From Sulfurimonas sp. (GTDB lineage Bacteria; Campylobacterota; Campylobacteria; Campylobacterales; Sulfurimonadaceae): DNA of 64,000 bases. The notes beneath the pieces were generated by a model. That model made no database searches, was not told where the DNA came from, and saw nothing but the letters and a program-made list of their open reading frames with translations. The stretch is from positions 279,633 through 343,632 of the forward strand of contig JAQTZE010000001.1 of NCBI GenBank assembly GCA_028687935.1, written 5' to 3'. Shown here piece after piece: positions 18,041 through 27,989 of the stretch (position 1 is the stretch's first letter; each line of letters opens with the position of its first letter). Both the position numbers and the translations under genes were made by a program.

Positions 18041-18056
18041 TGGAACATTTTTGGCT
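18041..18056 (+). promoter_or_regulatory. Sigma-54-like element upstream of ftsK
   Basis: TGGAAC-ATTTT-TGGCT has the GG-N10-GC spacing of an RpoN promoter but TGGC in place of TTGC. It lies 45 bp before the preferred ftsK start. Chance match is quite possible. Confidence 0.25.
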
Positions 18057-18101
18057 ATACTTCCTCTTTATATATATCATCTATTTTTAAGGCTTATACG
18101 T

Positions 18102-20336
18102 TTGAAAGAGACTCTATTTATCATATTTTTTGGTGTTCTAATATATCTTGGTGCGGCTACTATTTTTGGCGAAAGTGCACTTATGGGCAGTTACGGTTCA
18201 GTTTTTGCGGAGTATAATCATAGATACTTCGGTTACATCTCTTATGTTTACATTTTTGCTTTCTTATTTCCACTCTATTTTGCCTATAAAGAGAGTAGTT
18301 TTGACTTTAGAAAAGCAGAAGTTTCACTCGCAGTTTTACTCTTACTATTCTCTACAATTCTTGCACAAGCTCTCCTTGTTACAGATGATTTTCGAGGAAA
18401 AATCGGTGCAGATTTTGTTGATTTTCTCTCTCCGTTTATAGGTGTTTTTGGTCTTTGGATCTTTTGGTTTATTATTACACTTGTTTCTGTTGTCATCATC
18501 TTAGATAGAAGCAGTTCTGAGCTGGCTAAAATTGGTGCAGAGTTTATGAAAAGATTCGTACCGAGCAAAGATCTCTTTAGTTTCGCCTCAGCTACTACTC
18601 AGACAACTTCCAAAGAAACGCCAGCAAAAAAGAGAGAAGTTGCTAAAAAAGAAGAAACACTCAAAGTTGAAACTCCAAAAGTAGAAAAAAAACTTCCTCA
18701 AGCCACACTTTTTGAAGAAGAGATAGATAAGCCTTCTTATCTGAGAAATGAAGAATTTCAGGCACAAGATGATACACCGGATATACTCGAAGCGCCCGAG
18801 GAGTACAAAGAAGAGAAAAAGCAGACTATTATTGAGCTTGCAGCAAAAGTTAAAGAGCAGAAAAACGCAATCATCATTGATGAGCTTGAGGAAAACGCGA
18901 AGCTTCTTGAGGGGATAGAAAAAGGGGAAGTTGAAAAGCCTAAAAACTTCACACTTCCTTCTGTTGATTTTTTGCAAGTACCTGATGCGACTTCACACAG
19001 TGTAGATGAAAATGAGGTAGATGATAAGATACGTTACCTTATCGAGAAGCTTGCGCACTTCAAAATAGAGGGTGATGTCGTCCGTACTTATGCGGGTCCT
19101 GTAGTCTCTACTTTTGAGTTTAAGCCTGCTGCAAATGTCAAAGTAAGTAAGATATTAAATCTTCAAGATGACCTTGCAATGGCGCTCTCAGCGGAAACTA
19201 TCCGTATACAAGCACCGATTCCGGGAAAAGATGTTGTAGGGATAGAGATACCAAATGACACTGTGGATACTATTTTCTTAAGAGATTTACTTGATTCAAA
19301 ACTTTTCAAGGAATCAAAATCACCACTCACACTTGCTCTGGGCAAAGATATCGTCGGCAAGCCATTTATTACTGACCTTAAAAAGCTGCCGCATTTACTT
19401 ATCGCAGGGACAACGGGAAGTGGCAAGAGTGTGGGGATAAACGCAATGATTCTTTCACTTTTATATAAAAACTCTCCCGATCAGTTGAGACTGCTCATGA
19501 TAGATCCTAAGATGCTTGAGTTTTCTATATATAATGATATTCCACATCTTCTTACTCCCGTAATCACCAAGCCTAAGCAAGCGATAGTTGCCCTTGCAAA
19601 TATGGTGATGGAGATGGAACGCAGATACGAACTTATGAGTCTCACACGAACGAAAAATATAGAAAACTACAATGAAAAAGTAAAACGTGAGGGCGGCGAT
19701 CATCTGCCATATATCGTTGTTATCATCGATGAGCTTGCTGACTTGATGATGACAAGTGGTAAAGAAGTGGAGCATTCTATTGGCCGTTTGGCTCAGATGG
19801 CAAGAGCTTCTGGTATACACCTTATCGTAGCAACACAGCGTCCTTCTGTGGACGTCGTCACAGGTCTTATCAAAGCAAATCTTCCTTCACGTATCTCTTA
19901 TAGAGTAGGGCAAAAAGTTGACTCGAAGATTATTCTTGATCAACAAGGTGCAGAATCACTTTTGGGTCGCGGTGATATGCTCTTCACGCCTCCCGGTGCT
20001 ACAGGTCTTGTGCGTTTACATGCTCCATGGAGTACAGAAGAGGAGATAGAAAAAATCGTTGACTTTATCAAAGATCAAAGAGGCCCTAACTATGACAAAA
20101 GTTTCCTCATAGAAGAGAGTGATGAAATGGGTTCTTCAAGAGAAGTATACGAAGAGCTTGATCCGCTTTATAATGAAGCAAGAAGCGTCATCCTATCTGA
20201 TCGTAAAACATCTATCTCCTATTTGCAGAGAAAACTCCAGATAGGCTATAACCGCTCAGCAAGAGTTATAGAACAGCTTGAGGCTGAAGGTGTTCTCTCT
20301 TCTCCAAACAGTAAAGGGATGCGCGAAATTCTCTAA
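18102..20336 (+). CDS. ftsK: DNA translocase FtsK
   Basis: 744 aa from the TTG at 18102, preferred over the track's TTG at 18051 because AAGG stands nine bases upstream and the N-terminus then starts just before the first membrane span (ETLFIIFFGVLIYLGAA). Four spans fill ~1-150. A Lys/Glu-rich linker (~165-290) follows, then the RecA-like motor with Walker A GTTGSGKSVG and Walker B IVVIIDELADLMM, and a C-terminal winged-helix gamma domain (~680-744, ISYLQRKLQIGYNRSARVIEQL), which in E. coli reads KOPS words. It pumps chromosome termini through the septum. One-base overlap with the next ORF. Confidence 0.95.
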   Translation: MKETLFIIFFGVLIYLGAATIFGESALMGSYGSVFAEYNHRYFGYISYVYIFAFLFPLYFAYKESSFDFRKAEVSLAVLLLLFSTILAQALLVTDDFRGKIGADFVDFLSPFIGVFGLWIFWFIITLVSVVIILDRSSSELAKIGAEFMKRFVPSKDLFSFASATTQTTSKETPAKKREVAKKEETLKVETPKVEKKLPQATLFEEEIDKPSYLRNEEFQAQDDTPDILEAPEEYKEEKKQTIIELAAKVKEQKNAIIIDELEENAKLLEGIEKGEVEKPKNFTLPSVDFLQVPDATSHSVDENEVDDKIRYLIEKLAHFKIEGDVVRTYAGPVVSTFEFKPAANVKVSKILNLQDDLAMALSAETIRIQAPIPGKDVVGIEIPNDTVDTIFLRDLLDSKLFKESKSPLTLALGKDIVGKPFITDLKKLPHLLIAGTTGSGKSVGINAMILSLLYKNSPDQLRLLMIDPKMLEFSIYNDIPHLLTPVITKPKQAIVALANMVMEMERRYELMSLTRTKNIENYNEKVKREGGDHLPYIVVIIDELADLMMTSGKEVEHSIGRLAQMARASGIHLIVATQRPSVDVVTGLIKANLPSRISYRVGQKVDSKIILDQQGAESLLGRGDMLFTPPGATGLVRLHAPWSTEEEIEKIVDFIKDQRGPNYDKSFLIEESDEMGSSREVYEELDPLYNEARSVILSDRKTSISYLQRKLQIGYNRSARVIEQLEAEGVLSSPNSKGMREIL

Positions 20337-20728
20337 TGAGTAAGCCTCTCTTTCTCTTCACACAACTTGCAAACTCCTACCGCGTTCATGTGCAAAATCT
20401 CGAATCTCTTACAGTTATGCAGATTCAAGAGATTGAGTCTTTTGTCAAACAAAGAAAAGGTATTTTTGATTTTGTAAACTATACTTTTACCATCCAAAAA
20501 AGAGTTGAATTTTATGAATTTGTATCGCTACTGCAACATCTTGGTATGGATGTCATCTGGAAAGAAAACAACATCATTCAAGAAGATAAACCAAGAATAA
20601 GTTTTGGTCAATACAAAGGAATGTGTTACTTTGAGTTGCCTGACACCTATCTACTTTGGCTCTCAAACAACTATAGAGGTGTAGAAAAAGAGATAATTAC
20701 CCAAGAGTTACAAAGAAGAAAACTCTAA
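20336..20728 (+). CDS. DUF3820-like protein coupled to ftsK
   Basis: 130 aa. The C-terminal half resembles the DUF3820 family pattern (FGQYKGMCYFELPDTYLLWLS... QELQRRKL). The N-terminal half (~1-75) is not recognised. No membrane span or signal. Its ATG shares one base with the ftsK stop (TAATG), so it is translationally coupled. The family is sometimes labelled a quorum-sensing-regulated virulence factor by annotation transfer; I see no basis for that here. Function unknown. Confidence 0.8.
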   Translation: MSKPLFLFTQLANSYRVHVQNLESLTVMQIQEIESFVKQRKGIFDFVNYTFTIQKRVEFYEFVSLLQHLGMDVIWKENNIIQEDKPRISFGQYKGMCYFELPDTYLLWLSNNYRGVEKEIITQELQRRKL

Positions 20729-20729
20729 A

Positions 20730-20790
20730 GTGTTACGTATATCTACATATTTTTCATAAAATATAGATATTGTGTAGAGTTTAGTAACAC
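20730..20790 (+). promoter_or_regulatory. Long imperfect stem-loop upstream of acnB
   Basis: GTGTTAC (20730) pairs with GTAACAC (20784), and TCTACA (20742) with TGTAGA (20773), separated by symmetric 5-nt internal loops. The top contains ATATTTT/AAAATAT. It starts within the end of the DUF3820-like gene and ends 28 bp before the acnB TATAAT. No T-run follows, so it is not a standard terminator. Confidence 0.4.
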
Positions 20791-20817
20791 ACTAAAAATC
20801 ATTGCCTTTCTATTGGA

Positions 20818-20823
20818 TATAAT
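20818..20823 (+). promoter_or_regulatory. -10 box of acnB
   Basis: TATAAT 28 bp before the acnB ATG; SD AGGAAG follows. No clear -35. Confidence 0.45.
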
Positions 20824-20851
20824 TTTCTAAATTTAATATACAGGAAGAATT

Positions 20852-23443
20852 ATGGCATTTATTGAAGAATATAAAGCACATACGCACGAGAGAGAAACGC
20901 TTGGTGTACCTCCATTACCACTTACAGCTGAGCAAACTGCTGCATTAGTTGAGATGATCAAAGCGGGCGAAGGCGATATGGCTCAAAATATCGACCTCAT
21001 TACTAACCGTGTATCACCTGGTGTTGATGACGCTGCATATGTAAAAGCTGCGTTTTTAAATGATGTTGCAAATGAAAACATTACTGTATCTGCAATCGCT
21101 CCTGAACAAGCTGTCGCTATCATGGGCATGATGCTTGGTGGTTACAATGTGAAACCAATAATCGATACGCTTAGCTCAAAAAATGATAAAGTTGTAGCTG
21201 CTGCAATTGAAGCACTTTCTCATACTTTACTTGTATATGATGCGTTTAATGATGTAGAAGAACTTCACAAAGCAGGAAACGCAGCGGCTACTGAAGTTAT
21301 GACTTCATGGGCAAACGCAGAGTGGTTTACAAGCAAGCCAGAACTCGCAAAAGAGATGACGCTTACTGTGTATAAAGTTCCTGGTGAAACAAATACAGAT
21401 GACCTCTCTCCAGCATCTGAGGCATTTACTCGTTCAGATATTCCTTTGCATGCAAACTCTATGCTTCAATCAAAAATGCAAGATCCATTGACGACTATCG
21501 CACAACTTAAAGAGTTAGGTCATCCTATCGCTTATGTTGGTGATGTTGTTGGGACTGGTTCTTCAAGAAAATCAGGTGTAAACTCTGTACAATGGCACAT
21601 GGGTGAAGATATCCCAGGTGTTCCAAATAAACGTACTGGCGGTGTTGTTATTGGTAACATTATTGCTCCAATTTTCTTCGCAACATGTGAAGATTCAGGT
21701 GCTCTACCACTAGAGATGGATGTTTCTGCGATGGAAACTGGTGATGTTGTTACTTTGTATCCTTATAAAGGTGAAGCACACAAAGATGGAAAATGTATCG
21801 CTACATTTAAACTCAATCCAAATACTATTACTGATGAAGTTAGAGCAGGTGGTCGTATTCCACTTATTATCGGTCGTGGTTTAACTACAAAGGCTCGTGG
21901 TGTTCTTGGTATGGGTGCAACTGATACATTCTTAACTGCTGAACAGCCTGCTGATTCTGGTAAAGGCTTCACGCTTGCACAAAAAATGGTTGGTCGTGCT
22001 TGTGGTATGGACGGTGTACGTCCAGGTATGTATGTTGAGCCAGTAACTACAACAGTTGGTTCTCAAGATACAACTGGTCCAATGACAAGAGATGAGATCA
22101 AAGAGCTTGCAGCACTTGGTTTCTCAGCTGATTTAGTTATGCAGTCTTTCTGTCATACAGCAGCATATCCAAAACCATCAGATGTTACGATGCATCACAC
22201 ATTACCAGACTTTATCTCTAACCGTTCAGGTGTAGCACTTCGTCCAGGTGATGGTGTTATCCACTCATGGTTAAACCGTTTGACTCTTCCTGATACTGTA
22301 GGAACTGGTGCGGATTCACATACACGTTTCCCTATTGGTATCTCATTCCCAGGTGGTTCAGGTATTGTTGCGTTTGCTGGTGTTACAGGTTCTATGCCAC
22401 TTACTATGCCAGAATCAGTACTTGTACGTTTCAAAGGTGAATTACAACCAGGTATCACACTCCGTGACCTCGTAAACGCAATCCCTTACTATGCGATTCA
22501 AGAGGGCTTATTGACTGTTGAGAAAAAAGGAAAGAAAAACATCTTTAACGGACGTATTTTAGAGATCGAAGGTCTTCCAAATCTTAAAGCTGAACAAGCG
22601 TTTGAGCTCTCTGATGCATCTGCTGAGCGTTCTGCTGCTGCATGTACAGTACTTTTAAATGAAGCACCAGTTGTTGAATACCTCAAATCAAACATTACGC
22701 TTATCGAAGCGATGATCAAAGATGGTTATTCTGATTCTCGCACATTGCAACGTCGTGCAGAGAAGATGAAAGAGTGGGTTGCTTCTCCTTCACTTATGCA
22801 GCCAGATGCTGATGCAGAATATGCAGCAGTAATCGAAATCGATTTGAATGATATTACAGAGCCTATTTTAGCTTGTCCAAATGATCCAGATAATGTGAAG
22901 CTTTTAAGTGAAGTTGCTGGTGAAAAAATCGATGAAGTATTTCTTGGCTCATGTATGACAAATATCGGTCACTACCGTGCAGCTGGTGAAGTTATGCGTG
23001 GTGAAGGTAAAGTTGCAGTAGAAAAATTCTGGATAGTACCGCCAACTCGTATGGATGAGCAACAACTTATCAATGAAGGTTACTATGAAGTATTTAAAGC
23101 TATCCAAGCACAAACTGAAGTTCCAGGATGTTCACTTTGTATGGGTAATCAAGCAAGCTCACGTGTAGGTGCGACAGTATTTTCAACATCGACTCGTAAC
23201 TTCGATAACCGTCTTGGAAAAGACACTCAGGTATTCTTAGGTTCTGCAGAGCTTGCGGCAGTCTGCTCTAAATTAGGACGTATTCCAACAGTTGCAGAGT
23301 ATATGGATATAGTTCCTGCGAAACTTGCAGGCAAAGAAGCGAATGTTTATAAATACCTCAACTTCAATGAAATTAGTAATTACAATCTTGAGTCACGTAG
23401 TGTTGCTGAAGAAAAATATGGTGTAACTATCAAAGCTGTATAG
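20852..23443 (+). CDS. acnB: Aconitate hydratase B
   Basis: 863 aa, the usual AcnB length. It interconverts citrate and isocitrate in the TCA cycle, or in its reverse. The order of domains is AcnB-type: an N-terminal HEAT-like domain (~1-160), the swivel domain ([15 protein letters not shown]), then the catalytic domains. The [4Fe-4S] cluster cysteines are in [15 protein letters not shown] and [10 protein letters not shown]; substrate residues include [20 protein letters not shown]. It has its own promoter and is followed by a strong hairpin. Six AAACGCA/TGCGTTT words occur in this gene in both orientations. Confidence 0.97.
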   Translation: MAFIEEYKAHTHERETLGVPPLPLTAEQTAALVEMIKAGEGDMAQNIDLITNRVSPGVDDAAYVKAAFLNDVANENITVSAIAPEQAVAIMGMMLGGYNVKPIIDTLSSKNDKVVAAAIEALSHTLLVYDAFNDVEELHKAGNAAATEVMTSWANAEWFTSKPELAKEMTLTVYKVPGETNTDDLSPASEAFTRSDIPLHANSMLQSKMQDPLTTIAQLKELGHPIAYVGDVVGTGSSRKSGVNSVQWHMGEDIPGVPNKRTGGVVIGNIIAPIFFATCEDSGALPLEMDVSAMETGDVVTLYPYKGEAHKDGKCIATFKLNPNTITDEVRAGGRIPLIIGRGLTTKARGVLGMGATDTFLTAEQPADSGKGFTLAQKMVGRACGMDGVRPGMYVEPVTTTVGSQDTTGPMTRDEIKELAALGFSADLVMQSFCHTAAYPKPSDVTMHHTLPDFISNRSGVALRPGDGVIHSWLNRLTLPDTVGTGADSHTRFPIGISFPGGSGIVAFAGVTGSMPLTMPESVLVRFKGELQPGITLRDLVNAIPYYAIQEGLLTVEKKGKKNIFNGRILEIEGLPNLKAEQAFELSDASAERSAAACTVLLNEAPVVEYLKSNITLIEAMIKDGYSDSRTLQRRAEKMKEWVASPSLMQPDADAEYAAVIEIDLNDITEPILACPNDPDNVKLLSEVAGEKIDEVFLGSCMTNIGHYRAAGEVMRGEGKVAVEKFWIVPPTRMDEQQLINEGYYEVFKAIQAQTEVPGCSLCMGNQASSRVGATVFSTSTRNFDNRLGKDTQVFLGSAELAAVCSKLGRIPTVAEYMDIVPAKLAGKEANVYKYLNFNEISNYNLESRSVAEEKYGVTIKAV

Positions 23444-23450
23444 TCATTCC

Positions 23451-23478
23451 TTGCTTGCCGGAGAACTCCGGTAAGCAA
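23451..23478 (+). terminator. Terminator hairpin between acnB and lolA
   Basis: TTGCTTGCCGGAG-AA-CTCCGGTAAGCAA, a 13-bp stem with one G-T wobble, in the gap between two convergent genes. It is GC-rich against the background; the T-run after it is weak on both strands. Confidence 0.7.
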
Positions 23479-23493
23479 AATCCACCTCTTTTC

Positions 23494-24009
23494 TTATTCT
23501 CTTATCACATCATAATCAGCAGGTAAAATCGGCTCAAAAGTATCTTTACTTATCGCTGCGTTTTGTATCTGTCTTGTAAAAACAATCTTTATTTTATTTT
23601 CAAATTCATCTTGGTAAGAGATAGATTCTATAATGTCTCCCTTTGTTGTGATATCAAAGAGTGTATCTTGATAGGAAGTTTGATATCTATTCTCTTTGAT
23701 CTTTTTCGCCTTACTAATCATATGAAAAAAATCAAAATTAGAATCAACTTTTCGTATAATCACCTGCTCAATCTCTGGTTCTATGATTGTGATGCTTTGT
23801 GGTGACATATAAACATCTTTTTGTACAGGTTTAGTATATTTCCATAGCGCATTTTGTGGCTTAAGAGCCGTGACTTTGCCGCTATAGTTGAGAACTTTAT
23901 TTTTTTCATCCGTTACACTTTGGATGAAGTCCGCCTCAAACGAGTTGATATTTTCGATAGAAGCAAAACTCAAAGAGAAGAGGGCAAAAGGCAGTAATAT
24001 ATAGCGCAT
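23494..24009 (-). CDS. lolA: Outer-membrane lipoprotein carrier protein LolA
   Basis: 171 aa. Periplasmic chaperone that carries lipoproteins from the LolCDE complex to the outer membrane. A signal peptide (RYILLPFALFSLSFAS) is followed by the LolA fold (FEADFIQSVTDEKNKVLNYSGKV, ALWKYTKP, MSPQSITIIEPEIEQVII). Short, as is typical outside Gammaproteobacteria. SD AAGGAAA. A LolC/E-type permease lies on the other side of secA, which supports the assignment. Confidence 0.93.
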   Translation of the reverse strand: MRYILLPFALFSLSFASIENINSFEADFIQSVTDEKNKVLNYSGKVTALKPQNALWKYTKPVQKDVYMSPQSITIIEPEIEQVIIRKVDSNFDFFHMISKAKKIKENRYQTSYQDTLFDITTKGDIIESISYQDEFENKIKIVFTRQIQNAAISKDTFEPILPADYDVIRE

Positions 24010-24149
24010 ATGTTTCCTTGTATTTTAAAAAAATTATATCTCATGGGCTGTTTACATATTGTTTAATATGATTTATAAATGAAATCATTATTCTCTCTTA
24101 TGCCTACTATTATTTTTACTGTGCTAAAATAGCAACAATTTCAAGTGTT

Positions 24150-24172
24150 ACTATATAATTTACTATATAGTA
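24150..24172 (+). promoter_or_regulatory. secA -10 box within an 8-bp inverted repeat
   Basis: TATAAT at 24154-24159 is embedded in ACTATATA-ATTTAC-TATATAGT, 31 bp before the SecA start. The 23-nt sequence recurs exactly, on the opposite strand, at 60558-60580. A repressor site overlapping the promoter is possible. Confidence 0.45.
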
Positions 24173-24190
24173 GCCACAATAAGGTTGCGA

Positions 24191-26776
24191 ATGCTACAAG
24201 CATTAATGGGTAAGGTCTTTGGAACATCAAATGATCGAGAGCTAAAACGATATTTTAAAAGAGTAAAAAATATAAATGCGCTAGAGGAGAGATACTCTTC
24301 TTTGAGTGACGAAGCACTTCAGGCTGCGTTTTTAACACTAAAACAGAGTGTAATCAATAAAGAAAAAACATTAGATGATGTTTTGGAAGATTCTTTTGCA
24401 ATTACAAGAGAAGCAGGGAAAAGAGTCCTTGGAATGCGACACTTCGATGTACAACTTGTCGGTGGTATGGTACTTCATGAAGGCAGAATTGCTGAGATGA
24501 AGACAGGTGAGGGTAAAACATTAGTTGCAACCTTACCAATAGTGCTAAACGCAATGCAAGGCAAAGGTGTGCATCTTGTCACAGTCAATGATTATCTTGC
24601 TTCAAGAGATGCAAACGATATGGGTAAGCTCTATAACTTTCTTGGTTATAGTGTAGGTACTATTCTTGAAGATATGCATGATGCAGCTCAAAAACGTGAA
24701 GCTTATGGTTGTGACATTACCTATGGAACAAACAACGAATTTGGTTTTGATTATCTAAGAGATAATATGAGCTATTCACGCGATAATATGGCGCAAAGAG
24801 AACATCACTTCGTTATCGTCGATGAAGTCGATTCTATTCTTATAGATGAGGCAAGAACACCGCTTATCATCTCAGGTCCGACCAATAGAGCGATGCAAGA
24901 CTTTGCAGATGCAAACAATATAGCACTACAACTTACAAAAGATGAACACTTTACTGTAGATGAAAAAGATAAAGTTGTTTTGATCACGGAAGATGGTATC
25001 ACAAAAGCAGAAGAACTTTTCAAAGTTGAAAATCTCTACAGCGCAGAAAATCCATCTCTTCCACACGTACTCGATCAAGCGCTCAAAGCAAACTATCTTT
25101 TTACAAATGATGTAGATTATGTTGTAAGAAATGGTGAAGTTGTCATCGTAGATGAGTTTACAGGCAGACTCAGTGAAGGCAGACGTTTTTCAGAAGGTCT
25201 TCATCAAGCGCTTGAAGCAAAAGAGGGCGTTTCTATTAAAGAAGAGACACAGACACTTGCAGATATTACATTCCAAAATTACTTTAGAATGTATGACAAA
25301 CTTGCAGGTATGACGGGTACTGCTGAAACGGAAGCTACGGAATTTGCTCAGATATATAGCCTTGACGTTGTCTCTATACCGACAAATATTCCTATCACTC
25401 GTGCAGACTTAAATGACCTTATCTATAAAACGGAAGTAGAAAAATTTACTGCTGTTATTGAAACAATCAAAAAACTCTCACAAACGGGACAGCCAGTTCT
25501 TATTGGTACTGCATCGATTGAAAAATCAGAACTGCTGCATACTTTTCTCAAAAAAGAGAAAATTGCACACACAGTCCTAAACGCAAAGAACCACGAACAA
25601 GAGGGTGAAATCATCAAAAATGCAGGTGTGAAAGGCGCTGTAACAATAGCTACAAACATGGCTGGACGTGGTGTTGATATCAAGGTAAGTGAAGAAGTCA
25701 AAGCTCTTGGCGGTCTCTATATCATCGGAACTGAGAGACATGAAAATCGTCGTATAGATAATCAGCTTCGTGGGCGTTCAGGAAGACAGGGTGATGCGGG
25801 AACTACACAGTTTTATCTTTCACTCGAAGATACACTTCTTCGTATATTCGGTTCAGACAAAATCAAGTCTATCATGGAGCGACTTGGTGTTGAAGATGGT
25901 GAATATATCGAATCAAAAATGGTAACTCGTGCTGTTGAAAAAGCGCAGAAAAAAGTTGAAAATATGCACTACGAAGGTAGAAAGCATATCGTTGAATACG
26001 ATGATGTTGCAAATGAGCAAAGAAAAATCGTATACAAGTTCAGAAATCAGCTTCTTAGTAAAGAGTTTGATATTGCTTCAAAAATTAATGACATCAGAAA
26101 TGATTATGTCAAAAATATCCTTCTTTTAGCAGATATTTTTGATGGTGGAACGCGTGAAGATTTCAACCTCAAAAAAGTATCAGAGCTGCTTCAAGAACAA
26201 ATCAACTTTAAACTTGAAAGTGAAGAGTTCGCAAGTTTAGAATATGATGAATTACTCGAAGCACTTGTAGCAAACCTCAAAGCTTCTTATGATGCAAAAA
26301 TGGGTGTCTTAGATGATTCTATCCGTCAAGAAATCGAAAAAGAGTTCTATCTCAAAGAGCTTGATAGTGCATGGAGAGAGCATCTTTATGCTATGGATAG
26401 CATGAAAACAGGTATCAGACTGCGTGCATACAACCAAAAAGATCCTCTTGTTGAGTATAAAAAAGAGAGTTTCTCTCTCTTTGGAGATCTTATCAATGAG
26501 ATCAAGTTTAACACTATTAAAACACTCCATATCATTCAGTTTAGAATGGAATCTGTAGAAGATGAAGCAAAAAGACTTGCAGCAAAACTTGCAGAAGAAA
26601 ATAGAAAAAACAATGAAAACATGCATCTCAATCACTCAAGTGAAACAGATGAGCAATATGAAGAGTCTGTTGATAAAAAAATTGCAAGAAATGATCCTTG
26701 TCCATGTGGCAGCGGTTTGAAATATAAACAATGCTGCGGTAAGAGCGGTCCTAAAAAAGGTGCGTTTGCATCTTGA
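24191..26776 (+). CDS. secA: Preprotein translocase ATPase SecA
   Basis: 861 aa from ATG 24191 ([11 protein letters not shown]), chosen over the TTG at 24185 because AAGG ends 6 bp before it and SecA proteins start this way. It drives Sec export. Walker [16 protein letters not shown]-like [16 protein letters not shown], helicase motif [13 protein letters not shown], and the C-terminal zinc-binding SEC-C motif [16 protein letters not shown] that contacts SecB/lipid. The last four bases overlap the downstream permease gene. Confidence 0.97.
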   Translation: MLQALMGKVFGTSNDRELKRYFKRVKNINALEERYSSLSDEALQAAFLTLKQSVINKEKTLDDVLEDSFAITREAGKRVLGMRHFDVQLVGGMVLHEGRIAEMKTGEGKTLVATLPIVLNAMQGKGVHLVTVNDYLASRDANDMGKLYNFLGYSVGTILEDMHDAAQKREAYGCDITYGTNNEFGFDYLRDNMSYSRDNMAQREHHFVIVDEVDSILIDEARTPLIISGPTNRAMQDFADANNIALQLTKDEHFTVDEKDKVVLITEDGITKAEELFKVENLYSAENPSLPHVLDQALKANYLFTNDVDYVVRNGEVVIVDEFTGRLSEGRRFSEGLHQALEAKEGVSIKEETQTLADITFQNYFRMYDKLAGMTGTAETEATEFAQIYSLDVVSIPTNIPITRADLNDLIYKTEVEKFTAVIETIKKLSQTGQPVLIGTASIEKSELLHTFLKKEKIAHTVLNAKNHEQEGEIIKNAGVKGAVTIATNMAGRGVDIKVSEEVKALGGLYIIGTERHENRRIDNQLRGRSGRQGDAGTTQFYLSLEDTLLRIFGSDKIKSIMERLGVEDGEYIESKMVTRAVEKAQKKVENMHYEGRKHIVEYDDVANEQRKIVYKFRNQLLSKEFDIASKINDIRNDYVKNILLLADIFDGGTREDFNLKKVSELLQEQINFKLESEEFASLEYDELLEALVANLKASYDAKMGVLDDSIRQEIEKEFYLKELDSAWREHLYAMDSMKTGIRLRAYNQKDPLVEYKKESFSLFGDLINEIKFNTIKTLHIIQFRMESVEDEAKRLAAKLAEENRKNNENMHLNHSSETDEQYEESVDKKIARNDPCPCGSGLKYKQCCGKSGPKKGAFAS

Positions 26777-27975
26777 AAACATCAATAGTCACTTACCTCG
26801 TCAAACGCTTCTTGCGTTTTGACAAAGAACAACCTTTTATCTTTTTATCTGCTTTACTTGCGTTTCTTGGTATTACACTCGGTGTGATGGTTCTTCTTAT
26901 TGCTATGGCACTTATGAATGGTTTTGACAAAGAGTTCAAGAAAAAACTTACTATTATGAACTACCCTATGACAATCATGCCAAAGTTTTATGGCTCTGTA
27001 GATGAATCACTGCTTATCGATCTACAGATACAATTTCCTGATCTCTCTTTTAGTCCTTATATTCAAACTGCTATTATGTCTCGTAATGGTTCGAGACTCG
27101 AAGGCGGCTATATATTTGGTGTAAACTTCAAAGATGAAGCCAAAGTAAACAGTGTGGTCAGCGAAGGTCTCAAAGATATTCAGATGGATAAATTTGATGT
27201 TTTGATAGGGAAGTCTCTTAAAAATGAGTTTGATCTAGAAGTCGGTGATAAGCTGATGTATCTTTTTACCCATCTTGAACCAGGTGGTTTGGCAGTTACA
27301 CCAAAAATCAAGCGTTTTGAAGTTAAAAGCGTCTTTGATTCAGGTCTCTCTGCTTATGATAAAGCATACAGCTACACAACACTCTCTTCACTGCAAGCAG
27401 TGCTGGGTATTCCTTCAAATCAATACGATGGAATACATGTTTTTTCTGCGAATCCTGAAGCAGATATCTTGCGTATAAAAGAGTTTTTACCAGAGACTGT
27501 CTCTATTAAAGGATGGTGGGAAGATAATCAGAATTTCTTTGCGGCTTTAGAGCTTGAAAAGACTTCACTTTTTATTGTTCTTATGCTCATTATTCTGATC
27601 GCATCCATAAATATCATCTCTTCACTTTTGATGACTGTTATGAATAGAAGAGGGGAAATCGCACTTCTTCTCTCCTTGGGAACAACAACAATTGAGATAA
27701 AAAAAGTATTTTTATACCTAGGTATTGTTATCGGAATCGGTGGCATTCTTGCAGGTGTTATCTTGGGCATGAGCGGTATGTGGGTTTTGGGCAATTTTGA
27801 TATTGTATCTCTCCCTAAAGATGTCTATCCAACTTCTACACTTCCTCTAGATCTGAGTCTTTTAGACTTTTTTCTTATCGTCAGCGGTGCCTTTGTCATC
27901 GTTGTCCTCTCTGCTTACTATCCTGCGAAAAAAGCGAGTGAAGTCGATATATTGACAGTCCTAAGAAACGAATAG
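26773..27975 (+). CDS. Lipoprotein-releasing ABC transporter permease (LolC/LolE family)
   Basis: 400 aa with a TTG start that overlaps the SecA stop (TTGA). The first membrane span is [25 protein letters not shown]; a periplasmic MacB-like domain (~50-235) follows; three spans of the FtsX domain fill ~260-395 ([58 protein letters not shown]). The N-terminal and C-terminal patterns ([32 protein letters not shown]) are LolC/E-type. Only one permease gene is present here, suggesting a homodimeric LolF-like arrangement, an inference. The ATPase LolD is elsewhere. Confidence 0.9.
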   Translation: MKTSIVTYLVKRFLRFDKEQPFIFLSALLAFLGITLGVMVLLIAMALMNGFDKEFKKKLTIMNYPMTIMPKFYGSVDESLLIDLQIQFPDLSFSPYIQTAIMSRNGSRLEGGYIFGVNFKDEAKVNSVVSEGLKDIQMDKFDVLIGKSLKNEFDLEVGDKLMYLFTHLEPGGLAVTPKIKRFEVKSVFDSGLSAYDKAYSYTTLSSLQAVLGIPSNQYDGIHVFSANPEADILRIKEFLPETVSIKGWWEDNQNFFAALELEKTSLFIVLMLIILIASINIISSLLMTVMNRRGEIALLLSLGTTTIEIKKVFLYLGIVIGIGGILAGVILGMSGMWVLGNFDIVSLPKDVYPTSTLPLDLSLLDFFLIVSGAFVIVVLSAYYPAKKASEVDILTVLRNE

Positions 27976-27989
27976 AATCTCTTCTATTC
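27970..27989 (+). terminator. Bidirectional hairpin terminator overlapping two stop codons
   Basis: GAATAGAA-TCTC-TTCTATTC, a perfect 8-bp stem followed by TTCTT. The TAG stops of the permease (27973-27975) and of the convergent AsmA-like gene (27986-27984 minus) both lie in the stem, the same design as at 6358. Confidence 0.65.

Noticed and set aside
18588-18977. 129-aa minus-strand ORF inside ftsK
   Set aside because: Phe/Leu-rich antisense image of the Lys/Glu-rich FtsK linker.
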